From positions 1-6,549 of the forward strand of contig JAKADJ010000131.1 in assembly GCA_021820645.1 (NCBI GenBank): 6,549 nt of DNA, read 5' to 3'. The first letter of the stretch is position 1; the number at the start of each line of letters is the position of its first letter. Positions 1 to 6,207 of this stretch are shown here, in pieces. The translations under genes were made by a program, and so were the position numbers. This DNA comes from Bacillota bacterium (GTDB taxonomy: Bacteria; Bacillota_E; Sulfobacillia; Sulfobacillales; Sulfobacillaceae). The notes under the pieces were generated by a model. It was given only the letters and a program-made list of their open reading frames with translations, was not told the origin of the DNA and searched no databases.

Positions 1-28
1 CCCACCAACGATCTGTCAGAAAGTCAAC

Positions 29-40
29 CTCCTGCAGGAG
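29..40. repeat. Perfect 12-bp palindrome upstream of arsR
   Basis: CTCCTGCAGGAG reads identically on both strands and lies just upstream of the proposed arsR -35 element. It has no following T run, so it is not a complete intrinsic terminator as seen. It could be a protein-binding site, part of the end of an upstream transcription unit, or chance. No function is assigned. Confidence 0.35.
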
Positions 41-45
41 AGGCT

Positions 46-73
46 CTGATTGGCTAGGATATAAGTATATAAT
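46..73 (+). promoter_or_regulatory. Predicted promoter of the arsR-arsB-flavoprotein operon
   Basis: A perfect -10 hexamer TATAAT (68-73) is preceded at 16 bp by CTGATT (46-51), a partial match to TTGACA. Transcription would start near 79-81, giving a short leader before the arsR ribosome binding site. An alternative pairing is TTGGCT (50-55) with GATATA (74-79) at 18 bp. The AT-rich stretch stands out from its surroundings and lies where an ars promoter is expected. Confidence 0.5.
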
Positions 74-79
74 GATATA
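66..79. promoter_or_regulatory. Candidate ArsR operator (imperfect dyad over the -10)
   Basis: TATATAATGATATA is an imperfect palindrome with six of seven position pairs complementary; the mismatch is A71/G74. It covers the predicted -10 box. ArsR/SmtB repressors bind AT-rich dyads that overlap their own promoter, so autoregulation by the adjacent arsR is the natural reading. The site is inferred from symmetry and position only; AT-rich DNA forms such dyads easily. Confidence 0.4.
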
Positions 80-98
80 GTGATTGGTGGGATGGACA

Positions 99-431
99 AT
101 GTATGACGACTGGGCGGAGCGGTTTCGGGCTCTCGGTGACACCACGCGTTTGAGGATTTTAAGTCTTTTATCTGTACGCGATGCCTGCGTATGTGAGTTA
201 GTCGAGTTGTTGCCGATAAGTCAGCCTGCTGTTTCACAACACTTGCGGAAACTGAAACAAGCGGGACTGGTGGACGAATATCGCCAAAAATCATGGACAT
301 TTTATCGTTTGCGGGCGGACATGCCGCTCCATATTGCCGATTGGGTTCGTGAACTCAAGGCAGACGAGAGCGATGTGCTCTGGCTTCAGACCCATCATGT
401 AGGGGCGCTATGTACGAACCGGGATACGTGA
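99..431 (+). CDS. arsR: ArsR-family arsenic-responsive repressor
   Basis: A winged-helix dimeric repressor of the ArsR/SmtB family, 110 aa, expected to hold the ars promoter shut until As(III) or Sb(III) binds its thiols. Visible features are the family opening FRALGDTTRLRIL (9-21), the metal-site segment DACVCELVELL (28-38) with Cys30 and Cys32, the recognition helix SQPAVSQHLRKLKQAG (41-56), and a wing hairpin at about 57-72. Cys30/Cys32 match Cys32/Cys34 of the E. coli-type site; the third cysteine position holds Val35, and a further cysteine (Cys105) lies near the C terminus. ATG 99 is chosen over in-frame TTG 84 and GTG 87 because GGTGG (86-90) is 8 bp upstream and the family's N terminus fits. 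arsB follows after 85 bp with no terminator seen. Confidence 0.93.
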   Translation: MYDDWAERFRALGDTTRLRILSLLSVRDACVCELVELLPISQPAVSQHLRKLKQAGLVDEYRQKSWTFYRLRADMPLHIADWVRELKADESDVLWLQTHHVGALCTNRDT

Positions 432-516
432 ATTCTGGTTGGGAGTGATGCAATTGCGGGGCCGGCGAAACATACAGCCGATAGAAATTTTTGATTTTTG
501 AGGAAGAGGGATTTTT

Positions 517-1812
517 ATGGCGGTGGTGTTGGCCTCCGGTTTGTTTGTGGCAGTGCTTCTATTAATCATTACGCAACCGCGTGGACTCTCGATTGGATGG
601 ACCGCGGCAGGTGGGGCAGTTATTGCCCTGTTGTTCGGTATTGTATCGTGGGGCAACGTGGAGACCGTGGTGGGCATTGTTTGGGATGCCACGTTGACCT
701 TTGTGGCGGTGATCTTAATTTCTCTCATTCTCGATGCGGTAGGATTTTTTGAGTGGGCCGCGCTCCATATGGTTCGCCTAGCGCACGGACACGGATTAAG
801 ACTGTTTATACTGATGGGAATCCTAGGGGCACTAGTTGCCATGTTCTTTGCTAACGATGGAGCCGCGTTGATTTTGACGCCGATTGTGTATGAGCAGGCT
901 AAAGCACTGAAACTAAACGCCAAGGCTACCTTGGCCTTAATTATGGCGAGCGGCTTCATTGCGGATACGACGTCGCTACCTCTGGTGGTTTCTAATTTGG
1001 TGAACATTGTTTCCGCAGGGTACTTCCACTTCGGCTTCGCGTCGTATGCTGTTCGGATGGTTCCGGTGGACGTGGTGGCCCTAGGCGCCAGCCTAGGGGT
1101 GCTCTACCTTTTTTATCGTCGTGCCTTACCAACCACGGTGTCGATGACGGCACTACCGGCCCCACGGACAGCGATTAAGGATCCCTATGTGTTTCGCATG
1201 GCATGGATTGTTTTGGCCTTATTGCTGGTCGGATACTTTGCGAGCCAGCTTATGCATTGGCCGGTTGCCGTATTTGCTGGGAGTGCTGCGGTGGGGCTGC
1301 TGCTAATGGCCCATCGGAGTCCGGTAGTACAGGTGCCCAAATTGGTGAAAGAAGCCCCGTGGAAAATTGTTGTGTTTTCGATTGGGATGTATGTGGTGGT
1401 GTTTGGATTAAGAAATGTTGGTTTAACTCACTTGTTAGGCTCTTTGTTGTCACGTCTCGCAACACATGGCGCTTTTGTCGGCATCATCGGTACCGGGGTA
1501 ATCGGGGCCGTGCTGTCGTCGTTTATGAATAATATGCCGACCGTGTTGATTAATGCATTAGCTATTCACGACGCCGTTGCATCCACGACGTTGCACACGG
1601 CAATGGCCTACGCCAATGTGGTGGGTTGCGATCTGGGACCGAAGTTCACCCCGATCGGATCGTTGGCAACACTGCTGTGGCTCCACGTGCTGGAACGTCG
1701 TGGTGTGAAGATTACCTGGGGGTACTACATGCGGGTCGGGATCACACTGACCATACCCGTATTATTGGTGACGTTAGCGGCTTTATGGGGTTGGTCGGCT
1801 TTGATCGTCTAA
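517..1812 (+). CDS. arsB: ArsB arsenite efflux membrane protein
   Basis: An inner-membrane carrier that expels As(III)/Sb(III), using the proton gradient alone or with an ArsA ATPase. Its 431 aa nearly equal the 429 of E. coli ArsB, and the sequence can be aligned by eye along its whole length. Landmarks are IGWTAAGGAV near the N terminus, FFEWAALH, FFANDGAALILTPIV (110-124), GFIADTTSLPLVVSNLVNIV, NNMPTVL (338-344), and GCDLGPKFTPIGSLATLLW with Cys371, the counterpart of the single E. coli cysteine. Hydrophobic segments run throughout, consistent with the family's 12 membrane spans. SD AGGAAGAGGG (501-510) lies 6 bp before ATG. It sits between arsR and a flavoprotein gene; no arsA or arsC is visible, so it probably works as a secondary carrier. 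This is the ArsB family, not Acr3. Confidence 0.96.
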   Translation: MAVVLASGLFVAVLLLIITQPRGLSIGWTAAGGAVIALLFGIVSWGNVETVVGIVWDATLTFVAVILISLILDAVGFFEWAALHMVRLAHGHGLRLFILMGILGALVAMFFANDGAALILTPIVYEQAKALKLNAKATLALIMASGFIADTTSLPLVVSNLVNIVSAGYFHFGFASYAVRMVPVDVVALGASLGVLYLFYRRALPTTVSMTALPAPRTAIKDPYVFRMAWIVLALLLVGYFASQLMHWPVAVFAGSAAVGLLLMAHRSPVVQVPKLVKEAPWKIVVFSIGMYVVVFGLRNVGLTHLLGSLLSRLATHGAFVGIIGTGVIGAVLSSFMNNMPTVLINALAIHDAVASTTLHTAMAYANVVGCDLGPKFTPIGSLATLLWLHVLERRGVKITWGYYMRVGITLTIPVLLVTLAALWGWSALIV

Positions 1813-1843
1813 GCCAGGGGCGGTGATACAGCCATCATGCATG

Positions 1844-1850
1844 AAGGAGG
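1844..1850 (+). promoter_or_regulatory. Strong ribosome binding site setting the flavoprotein start
   Basis: AAGGAGG is a near-perfect anti-SD match, 5 bp before ATG 1856. It argues against the longer in-frame reading from GTG 1823, which has no comparable site and would add 11 residues in front of the Rossmann strand. Confidence 0.85.
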
Positions 1851-1855
1851 AATTT

Positions 1856-3214
1856 ATGGTGTCGTCTATTTTGATTATTGGTGGTAGTGATGCCGGAATT
1901 AGTGCCGCGCTGCGGGCCAAGGAACTTGACCCAGCGACTGCGGTCACGATGTTAGTGGCCGACGCGTACCCAAACTATAGCATTTGTGGTTTGCCATTTT
2001 ATCTGAGTGGTGAGGTGGAGGACTGGCATCAATTGGCGCATCGTACGTTAGAGGAGATTCAGGCCGCGGGCATCCGGGTTGCGCTGAATACTCGCGCTGT
2101 CGAAATTCGTCCGCAATCCCAAGCGGTGGTCACTCATTCCCATGAAGGGGGCACCAGGACTCAGACGTACGATCGACTCGTGATCGCGACGGGTGCACAA
2201 CCCGTGCAGCCCTCGATTTTAGGCATCGACCAGCCCGGGGTCTTTTTATTACATAGTATGGATGATAGCTTCAAAGTCTCTGCCTTTTTGCAACTCCACG
2301 AGCCACGGCGGGCTCTCATCGTCGGGGCTGGCTATATTGGACTAGAGATGGCCGATGCCCTCACTCATCGTGGTGTTGCGGTGACTGTGGTGGAACAGCA
2401 AAGGACTGTATTGCCTACGGTGGATGAAACGATGGGCGAGTCGTTGCGCCGGCATCTGGAGGAACATGGAGTGGATGTACGCACGGGGGTCAAGATCTAT
2501 CAAATTGAACAAACCGGCAAAGCTTTGCACGTCACGGGGAATCCGGAATTTGATCGCGAGGTCGATCTGGTCTTGGTCGTGGTAGGGGTCGAGCCCGTCA
2601 CGGATTTGGCGCAGACTGCGGGGATCGAGCTCGGGATGAGGGGGGCTATTCCGGTGGACCGGATGATGGCGACTACAGTTCCTGGAGTGTATGCGGCGGG
2701 AGATTGTGTCGAAACTTACCACCGACTCCTCGATCGAGCAACATACCTCCCACTGGGGACCACAGCGCATAAGCAGGGTCGTATTGCTGGAGAAAACGTG
2801 TTAGGGGGATCGCGACAATTTGCCGGAACGCTCGGGACTCAGGTAGTAAAAATCTTTGACTGGGCCATTGCGCGAACCGGATTAAGAGACCAGGAAGCTA
2901 AAGCGGCTGGTTACGTGCCGAAAACTGTTGATTTTGTGACTTGGGATCATAAAGCATATTACCCAGGAGCGCAGGAGTTGAGGTTTCGGATTACCGGCGA
3001 TAGCCAGACCGGTCAACTGCTAGGCGCTCAAATTATCGGCCCATGGCAGGCTAGTGTAGCTAAGCGGGTCGATTTGTTTGCGATGGCACTCTACCACCAG
3101 ATGATGGTTCGCGATCTCTTAGAGGTGGATCTTAGTTACACGCCGCCCTTGGGGAGCCCCTGGGACGCGGTGCAAATGGCCGCCGATTATTGGCTACGTA
3201 CTGACACTCACTAA
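1856..3214 (+). CDS. CoA-disulfide-reductase-like FAD/NAD(P)H oxidoreductase in the ars operon
   Basis: A 452-aa flavoprotein of the pyridine nucleotide-disulfide oxidoreductase class, closest by eye to the CoA disulfide reductase/NADH oxidase branch that uses one cysteine. Features in order: FAD-binding Rossmann start ILIIGGSDAG (5-14); redox cysteine Cys44 in NYSICGLPFYLSG; ATG motif VIATGA; NAD(P)H-binding VGAGYIG (156-162); second FAD motif GVYAAGDC (277-284); C-terminal dimerisation domain with YYPGA (Tyr368/369) and DLSYTPP (Tyr428). The two Tyr positions match those that assist CoA-disulfide chemistry in known enzymes. The residue before Cys44 is Ile, where classic members have Asn (NCGLP). 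There is no rhodanese domain. The gene starts 43 bp after arsB without a terminator, so co-transcription is likely. Substrate is unproven: CoA disulfide, another small-thiol disulfide, a polysulfide or O2 are all possible. Confidence 0.88.
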   Translation: MVSSILIIGGSDAGISAALRAKELDPATAVTMLVADAYPNYSICGLPFYLSGEVEDWHQLAHRTLEEIQAAGIRVALNTRAVEIRPQSQAVVTHSHEGGTRTQTYDRLVIATGAQPVQPSILGIDQPGVFLLHSMDDSFKVSAFLQLHEPRRALIVGAGYIGLEMADALTHRGVAVTVVEQQRTVLPTVDETMGESLRRHLEEHGVDVRTGVKIYQIEQTGKALHVTGNPEFDREVDLVLVVVGVEPVTDLAQTAGIELGMRGAIPVDRMMATTVPGVYAAGDCVETYHRLLDRATYLPLGTTAHKQGRIAGENVLGGSRQFAGTLGTQVVKIFDWAIARTGLRDQEAKAAGYVPKTVDFVTWDHKAYYPGAQELRFRITGDSQTGQLLGAQIIGPWQASVAKRVDLFAMALYHQMMVRDLLEVDLSYTPPLGSPWDAVQMAADYWLRTDTH

Positions 3215-3285
3215 CTCTTGCGGATATTTCAAAACCTCCGTGCGAGTAAACATCCCGGCATCCGCCCACACTAGTACGAGAAAGT

Positions 3286-3291
3286 GGGTGA
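3286..3291 (+). promoter_or_regulatory. Ribosome binding site choosing the 3D-protein start
   Basis: GGGTGA can pair with the UCACC part of the 16S 3' end and lies 5 bp before ATG 3297. The upstream in-frame GTG codons at 3240 and 3288 lack a well-spaced site, and GTG 3240 would put a polar 19-residue tail ahead of the signal peptide. Confidence 0.5.
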
Positions 3292-3296
3292 CCAAA

Positions 3297-3995
3297 ATGC
3301 GCCGCCAGGTGAGATGGGGCCTCGTCGGAGTAGGGGTTATAGCGGCCTTGTCATACGGAGTGGCATCGATGCCCAAGCATCCATCGGCGAACGCTAGTTC
3401 GCCGCCCAGCCGTAGTGGTCTCCCGGCATGGCCATGGGCTCCGCGCGGAATTACCTGGAGCCCACCTGGATTTGGTGTGGTGCCGTATCCAGTGAAAGTG
3501 ACTCCCGATCCGAGTCTCCCTGCGGGACAACGAGTTCTGATAAAGCCGGGCGAGCCCGGTACTACGTATCGAGTGGGTTCGGTTAAGACACTGGTGAGCC
3601 CACCGGTTAGCGCACATGTACTGGTGGGTACCGCGGTTGTCAATACATTATCGATAGCGGGTCACACTTACCGCTATGACAAGGTAGTCTCGATGCTGAC
3701 GACGGCGTATAACGGTTCGGCCAGCATGAATGGCCGATGGGGCGCCGTAGCAGCTTGGGATGGCAAACCTTTGCATCCCGGCGACGTCGCCGTGGATCCG
3801 AGTGTCATACCTTTTGGTACGTATCTTTACATTGACGGATATGGGCCAGCGCGGGCGGTGGATAGCGGATCCGCCATTATCGGCGATCATGTGGACCTCT
3901 TCTTTGATGAGTCGTCCGCCAAGATTGGGGCATGGGGTCTTCAATGGCACAAGGTATATTTTCTTGTGAAAAAACCTGCCAACTATCCTGGGTAG
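3297..3995 (+). CDS. Exported G5/3D-domain cell-wall protein (YabE-like)
   Basis: A 232-aa protein with a basic N terminus (MRRQVRWG) and a hydrophobic segment at about 8-24, which is a signal peptide or anchor. A Pro/Ser-rich linker follows (about 26-65). Residues about 66-112 (PDPSLPAGQRVLIKPGEPG and following) resemble a short G5 domain. The C-terminal part (about 130-225) is a 3D domain, named for three conserved aspartates, seen here as Asp167 (VAVDP), Asp189 (AVDSGSAI) and Asp200 (HVDLFF). This fold is shared with lytic transglycosylase MltA and with Firmicutes YabE/YocH-type proteins, so a peptidoglycan-cleaving role outside the membrane is likely. It follows the ars operon by 82 bp and is probably a separate unit, though I found no convincing promoter or terminator between them. 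Substrate specificity cannot be read from sequence. Confidence 0.85.
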   Translation: MRRQVRWGLVGVGVIAALSYGVASMPKHPSANASSPPSRSGLPAWPWAPRGITWSPPGFGVVPYPVKVTPDPSLPAGQRVLIKPGEPGTTYRVGSVKTLVSPPVSAHVLVGTAVVNTLSIAGHTYRYDKVVSMLTTAYNGSASMNGRWGAVAAWDGKPLHPGDVAVDPSVIPFGTYLYIDGYGPARAVDSGSAIIGDHVDLFFDESSAKIGAWGLQWHKVYFLVKKPANYPG

Positions 3996-4024
3996 TTTTC
4001 TCCAGACCGGGGTTGCGCTATGAT
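3996..4024 (+). promoter_or_regulatory. Possible promoter for fabI-hbd
   Basis: TATGAT (4019-4024) is a good -10 match located 32 bp before the fabI start. The only -35 candidate at 17 bp spacing is TTTTCT (3996-4001), which is weak. No operator for a fatty-acid regulator (FapR or FabT type) was recognised. Confidence 0.3.
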
Positions 4025-4056
4025 AGTCCCAAAATGCGGTAGTAGAGGAGACTCGA

Positions 4057-4836
4057 ATGGGACTTTTAACCGGTGTGCGTGCCGTCGTAGTGGGCATTGC
4101 GAATAAACGAAGCATGGCTTGGGGGATTGCCCAAGCTTTTGATCGAGAAGGCGCCGAACTGATTGTTACATACCAAAGTGATCGCCTGAAGGAAAATCTC
4201 GACAAGTTAATTCCCGAACTTTCGCATGCGCCGCTAACCATCCCACTCGACGTGACGGTGCCAGGGAACCTTGAGCGTTTCCAGGATCAAATGGAGCACG
4301 CGTGGCCCGATGGAGCTCATGTGTTGGTGCACTCGATGGCTCATGCCAAACGCGAAGATTTAGAAGGGCGATTTGTTGATACCTCATGGGACGGGTATAT
4401 GTTAGCCCAAAATGTGAGCGCCTATTCCTTAACGGCACTATCCCGCGCGATGTTGCCTTCTTTTGAAAAGGCCGGGTCGGGGAGCGTAATCACCTTGACC
4501 TACGAAGGTGCAACGCGGGTGATGCCTAATTACAATGTGATGGGTGTCGCTAAGGCGGCATTGGAATCTTCAGTACGATATCTAGCTCTAGACTTAGGTA
4601 AGGACCATATACGCGTCAATGCTATTTCGGCAGGAGCTGTGAAAACATTGGCTGCCGCGGGCGTGAAAGGGATTTCCACCGCCTTGCATGCGGTGACCAC
4701 GAAGGCACCCATACCCGAAAACATCTCGATCGACGACGTTGGCAATGCTGCGGTATTTTTAGCATCGCCGTGGTCGCGTCGCATAACCGGCCAAATCCTT
4801 TTTGTTGATAGTGGCATGCATATTATGGGAGCCTAG
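4057..4836 (+). CDS. fabI: Enoyl-[acyl-carrier-protein] reductase (NADH), FabI
   Basis: A 259-aa short-chain dehydrogenase/reductase that carries out the last step of each type II fatty-acid elongation cycle, reducing trans-2-enoyl-ACP to acyl-ACP in the cytosol. The N terminus has the FabI nucleotide motif GIANKRSMAWGIA (13-25). The active site is intact: TYEGATR with Tyr149, then NYNVMGVAKA with Tyr159 and Lys166 in the FabI-type Y-x6-K spacing. LVHSMAHA and the C-terminal ITGQILFVDSGMHIMGA are also family hallmarks, and length matches the usual 255-262 aa. SD GAGGAG (4045-4050) sits 6 bp before ATG. The hbd gene starts 14 bp downstream, so the two are very probably co-transcribed. As a FabI it belongs to the class generally targeted by triclosan-type inhibitors; sensitivity cannot be judged from this. 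Confidence 0.95.
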   Translation: MGLLTGVRAVVVGIANKRSMAWGIAQAFDREGAELIVTYQSDRLKENLDKLIPELSHAPLTIPLDVTVPGNLERFQDQMEHAWPDGAHVLVHSMAHAKREDLEGRFVDTSWDGYMLAQNVSAYSLTALSRAMLPSFEKAGSGSVITLTYEGATRVMPNYNVMGVAKAALESSVRYLALDLGKDHIRVNAISAGAVKTLAAAGVKGISTALHAVTTKAPIPENISIDDVGNAAVFLASPWSRRITGQILFVDSGMHIMGA

Positions 4837-4850
4837 GAGAGGAGCATAAA

Positions 4851-5708
4851 ATGAAGCGAATTGGGATTATTGGAGCGGGTATTATGGGGAGCGGCATTGC
4901 GTACTTAGCGGCACTCCAGGGATTTGAGGTGGTACAATACGATACCCTGGAAGGCGCTGTGACCCGATCTCACGCCAAAGCTCTCCAGCGCATGGACCAA
5001 GCCGTCGACGCCGGAAAGATGACTGCACAAGAGCGCGATCTGGTGTACCGTCGATTGACTGAGGCCCATGATTGGAATGCGTTTAAGGACGTCGACGCCA
5101 TCATCGAGGCGGTGGTGGAAGTTTTGGATGTCAAGATAGCCATATTCCAAAAATTAGACGCCGTCGTTCCGGCCGGCGTGCTCCTCGCGACAAACACCTC
5201 ATCTTTATCCATCACGGCCATTGCGCAGGCAACACGGCGGCCGCAAGATGTCTTGGGCCTGCATTTTTTTAACCCGGCTCCCGTGATGAAACTTATTGAG
5301 ATTGTGCGGGGTGAAGAAACATCTGACGTCACGGTCGAGAAAGCTCAAGCCCTTGCCGAAGAGTTAGGTAAAGAGACGATTGTGGTCCAAAAGGATACCC
5401 CGGGCTTTGTCGTGAATCGAGTTCTGATGCCTTTATTTATTGAAGCCATGCGGATGTTAGAAGAAGGCGTGGCGACCGCCGAAGATATTGATAAAGGGGT
5501 GCGGCTCGGGCTCAATCACCCAATGGGTCCACTAACCTTGGCCGACTTTACTGGGCTTGATGTGGACCTTCACGTAATGGATTACATGTATGATGAGTTT
5601 CATGATGATCGGTTTGCGGCACCCCTGGTATTACGCCGATTGGTACGCGCCGGCCATACCGGCAAAAAGAGTGGCCGAGGATTTTATCGCTACCCATCCA
5701 ACAAATAG
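4851..5708 (+). CDS. hbd: 3-hydroxybutyryl-CoA dehydrogenase
   Basis: A 285-aa soluble enzyme of the 3-hydroxyacyl-CoA dehydrogenase family that interconverts acetoacetyl-CoA and 3-hydroxybutyryl-CoA with NAD(P)H. The N-terminal Rossmann motif is GIIGAGIMGSGIA (5-17). The catalytic set is present: Ser117 in NTSSLSIT, the His138/Glu150 pair in LHFFNPAPVMKLIEIV, and Asn189 in PGFVVNRV. The C-terminal helical domain carries LGLNHPMGPLTLADFTGLD, typical of the short monofunctional type; length matches the usual 280-290 aa. SD AGGAGAGGAG (4835-4844) overlaps the fabI stop and lies 6 bp before ATG. Roles in butyrate metabolism, polyhydroxybutyrate supply or fatty-acid beta-oxidation are all possible; no thiolase or crotonase is in view to decide. 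No terminator follows before the tRNA promoter. Confidence 0.93.
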   Translation: MKRIGIIGAGIMGSGIAYLAALQGFEVVQYDTLEGAVTRSHAKALQRMDQAVDAGKMTAQERDLVYRRLTEAHDWNAFKDVDAIIEAVVEVLDVKIAIFQKLDAVVPAGVLLATNTSSLSITAIAQATRRPQDVLGLHFFNPAPVMKLIEIVRGEETSDVTVEKAQALAEELGKETIVVQKDTPGFVVNRVLMPLFIEAMRMLEEGVATAEDIDKGVRLGLNHPMGPLTLADFTGLDVDLHVMDYMYDEFHDDRFAAPLVLRRLVRAGHTGKKSGRGFYRYPSNK

Positions 5709-5713
5709 TCTGC

Positions 5714-5742
5714 TTGATTTCCAATGGTCGCCCTGCTATAAT
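5714..5742 (+). promoter_or_regulatory. Strong promoter of the tRNA operon
   Basis: TTGATT (5714-5719) and a perfect TATAAT (5737-5742) are separated by 17 bp, with an extended -10 TG at 5734-5735. The predicted start near 5749 falls just before the first tRNA. This is the best promoter in the window and fits the high demand for tRNA. Confidence 0.8.
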
Positions 5743-5753
5743 TGCTAAGCGAC

Positions 5754-5828
5754 GCGGAAGTAGCTCAGTGGTAGAGCATCGCCTTGCCAAGGCGAGGGTC
5801 GCGGGTTCGAATCCCGTCTTCCGCTCCA
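5754..5828 (+). tRNA. tRNA-Gly (anticodon GCC)
   Basis: A full cloverleaf: acceptor GCGGAAG/CTTCCGC, D stem GCTC/GAGC, anticodon stem TCGCC/GGCGA with loop TTGCCAA (anticodon GCC at 5786-5788), and T arm GCGGG-TTCGAAT-CCCGT. The last T-stem pair is G-T. The discriminator is T5825, as expected for bacterial tRNA-Gly, and CCA is encoded (5826-5828). It reads GGC and GGT codons and is first in a three-tRNA operon. Confidence 0.97.
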
Positions 5829-5850
5829 TTATATGGATGACGAAGAATTT

Positions 5851-5927
<77 letters not shown>

Positions 5928-5948
5928 CTGAGATGGTTTGTACAATAT

Positions 5949-6026
5949 GGGTGGTTAGCTCAGTTGGTTAGAGCGCTCGCTTGACATGCGAGAGGTTCAC
6001 AGGTTCGAGTCCTGTACCGCCCACCA
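5949..6026 (+). tRNA. tRNA-Val (anticodon GAC)
   Basis: Acceptor GGGTGGT/ACCGCCC with one G-T wobble, D stem GCTC/GAGC, anticodon stem CTCGC/GCGAG with loop TTGACAT (anticodon GAC at 5983-5985), and T arm ACAGG-TTCGAGT-CCTGT. Discriminator A6023 and encoded CCA (6024-6026). The variable loop reads AGGTTC (5993-5998), six bases where five is usual for this class. It lies 21 bp after tRNA-Cys and is the last tRNA before the terminator. Confidence 0.95.
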
Positions 6027-6040
6027 CTTTAAACTTTTAC

Positions 6041-6066
6041 CCGGCAAGCGATTGCGGTTTTTTATT
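6041..6066 (+). terminator. Intrinsic terminator of the tRNA operon
   Basis: CCGGCAA pairs with TTGCGG around a GCGA tetraloop (GNRA type), giving six base pairs with one bulged G. Six T residues (6058-6063) and then ATT follow directly. It sits 14 bp after the tRNA-Val CCA end, where the tRNA transcript should stop. Confidence 0.75.
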
Positions 6067-6202
6067 GTCCCAGCCCCACAAGCCCCAGATTGGATAACTA
6101 GTAACCCCATGCAAAATAAGGCTCCTAGAGCGGGCGCTCCCATCGGTTTCAGTTGACTCGTTACCAAAAAAGTGACTAGAGCCACCCCGATCAACCATAA
6201 GT

Positions 6203-6207
6203 AGGAG
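6203..6207 (+). promoter_or_regulatory. Shine-Dalgarno site with no clean start codon behind it
   Basis: AGGAG is the only good ribosome binding site before the MFS gene. TTG 6216 is ideally spaced (8 bp) and in the MFS frame, but TGA follows at codon 3 (6222-6224). TTG 6211 is closer (3 bp) and in another frame that ends at a TAG at 6265-6267 inside the T7 run. See the finding on this region. Confidence 0.45.

Noticed and set aside
484..500. Tandem ATTTTTG repeats before arsB
   Set aside because: Two copies of a low-complexity heptamer in an AT-rich leader; nothing suggests a function.
408..1007. Minus-strand 199-aa frame opposite arsB
   Set aside because: Antisense shadow of arsB: the + strand aligns with the ArsB family over its full length, and the antisense product shows no recognisable motif.
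1823..1855. N-terminal extension of the flavoprotein from GTG 1823
   Set aside because: A near-perfect AAGGAGG directly precedes ATG 1856, and the Rossmann strand begins four residues after that start, as usual for the family.
3215..3240. Possible terminator after the flavoprotein (CGGA...TCCG)
   Set aside because: Only four base pairs around a 12-base loop and no T run, so it cannot be supported as an intrinsic terminator.
6153..6182. Possible MFS promoter, TTGACT with TAGAGC at 18 bp
   Set aside because: The -35 is good, but the -10 matches the consensus at only three of six positions and there is no other support.
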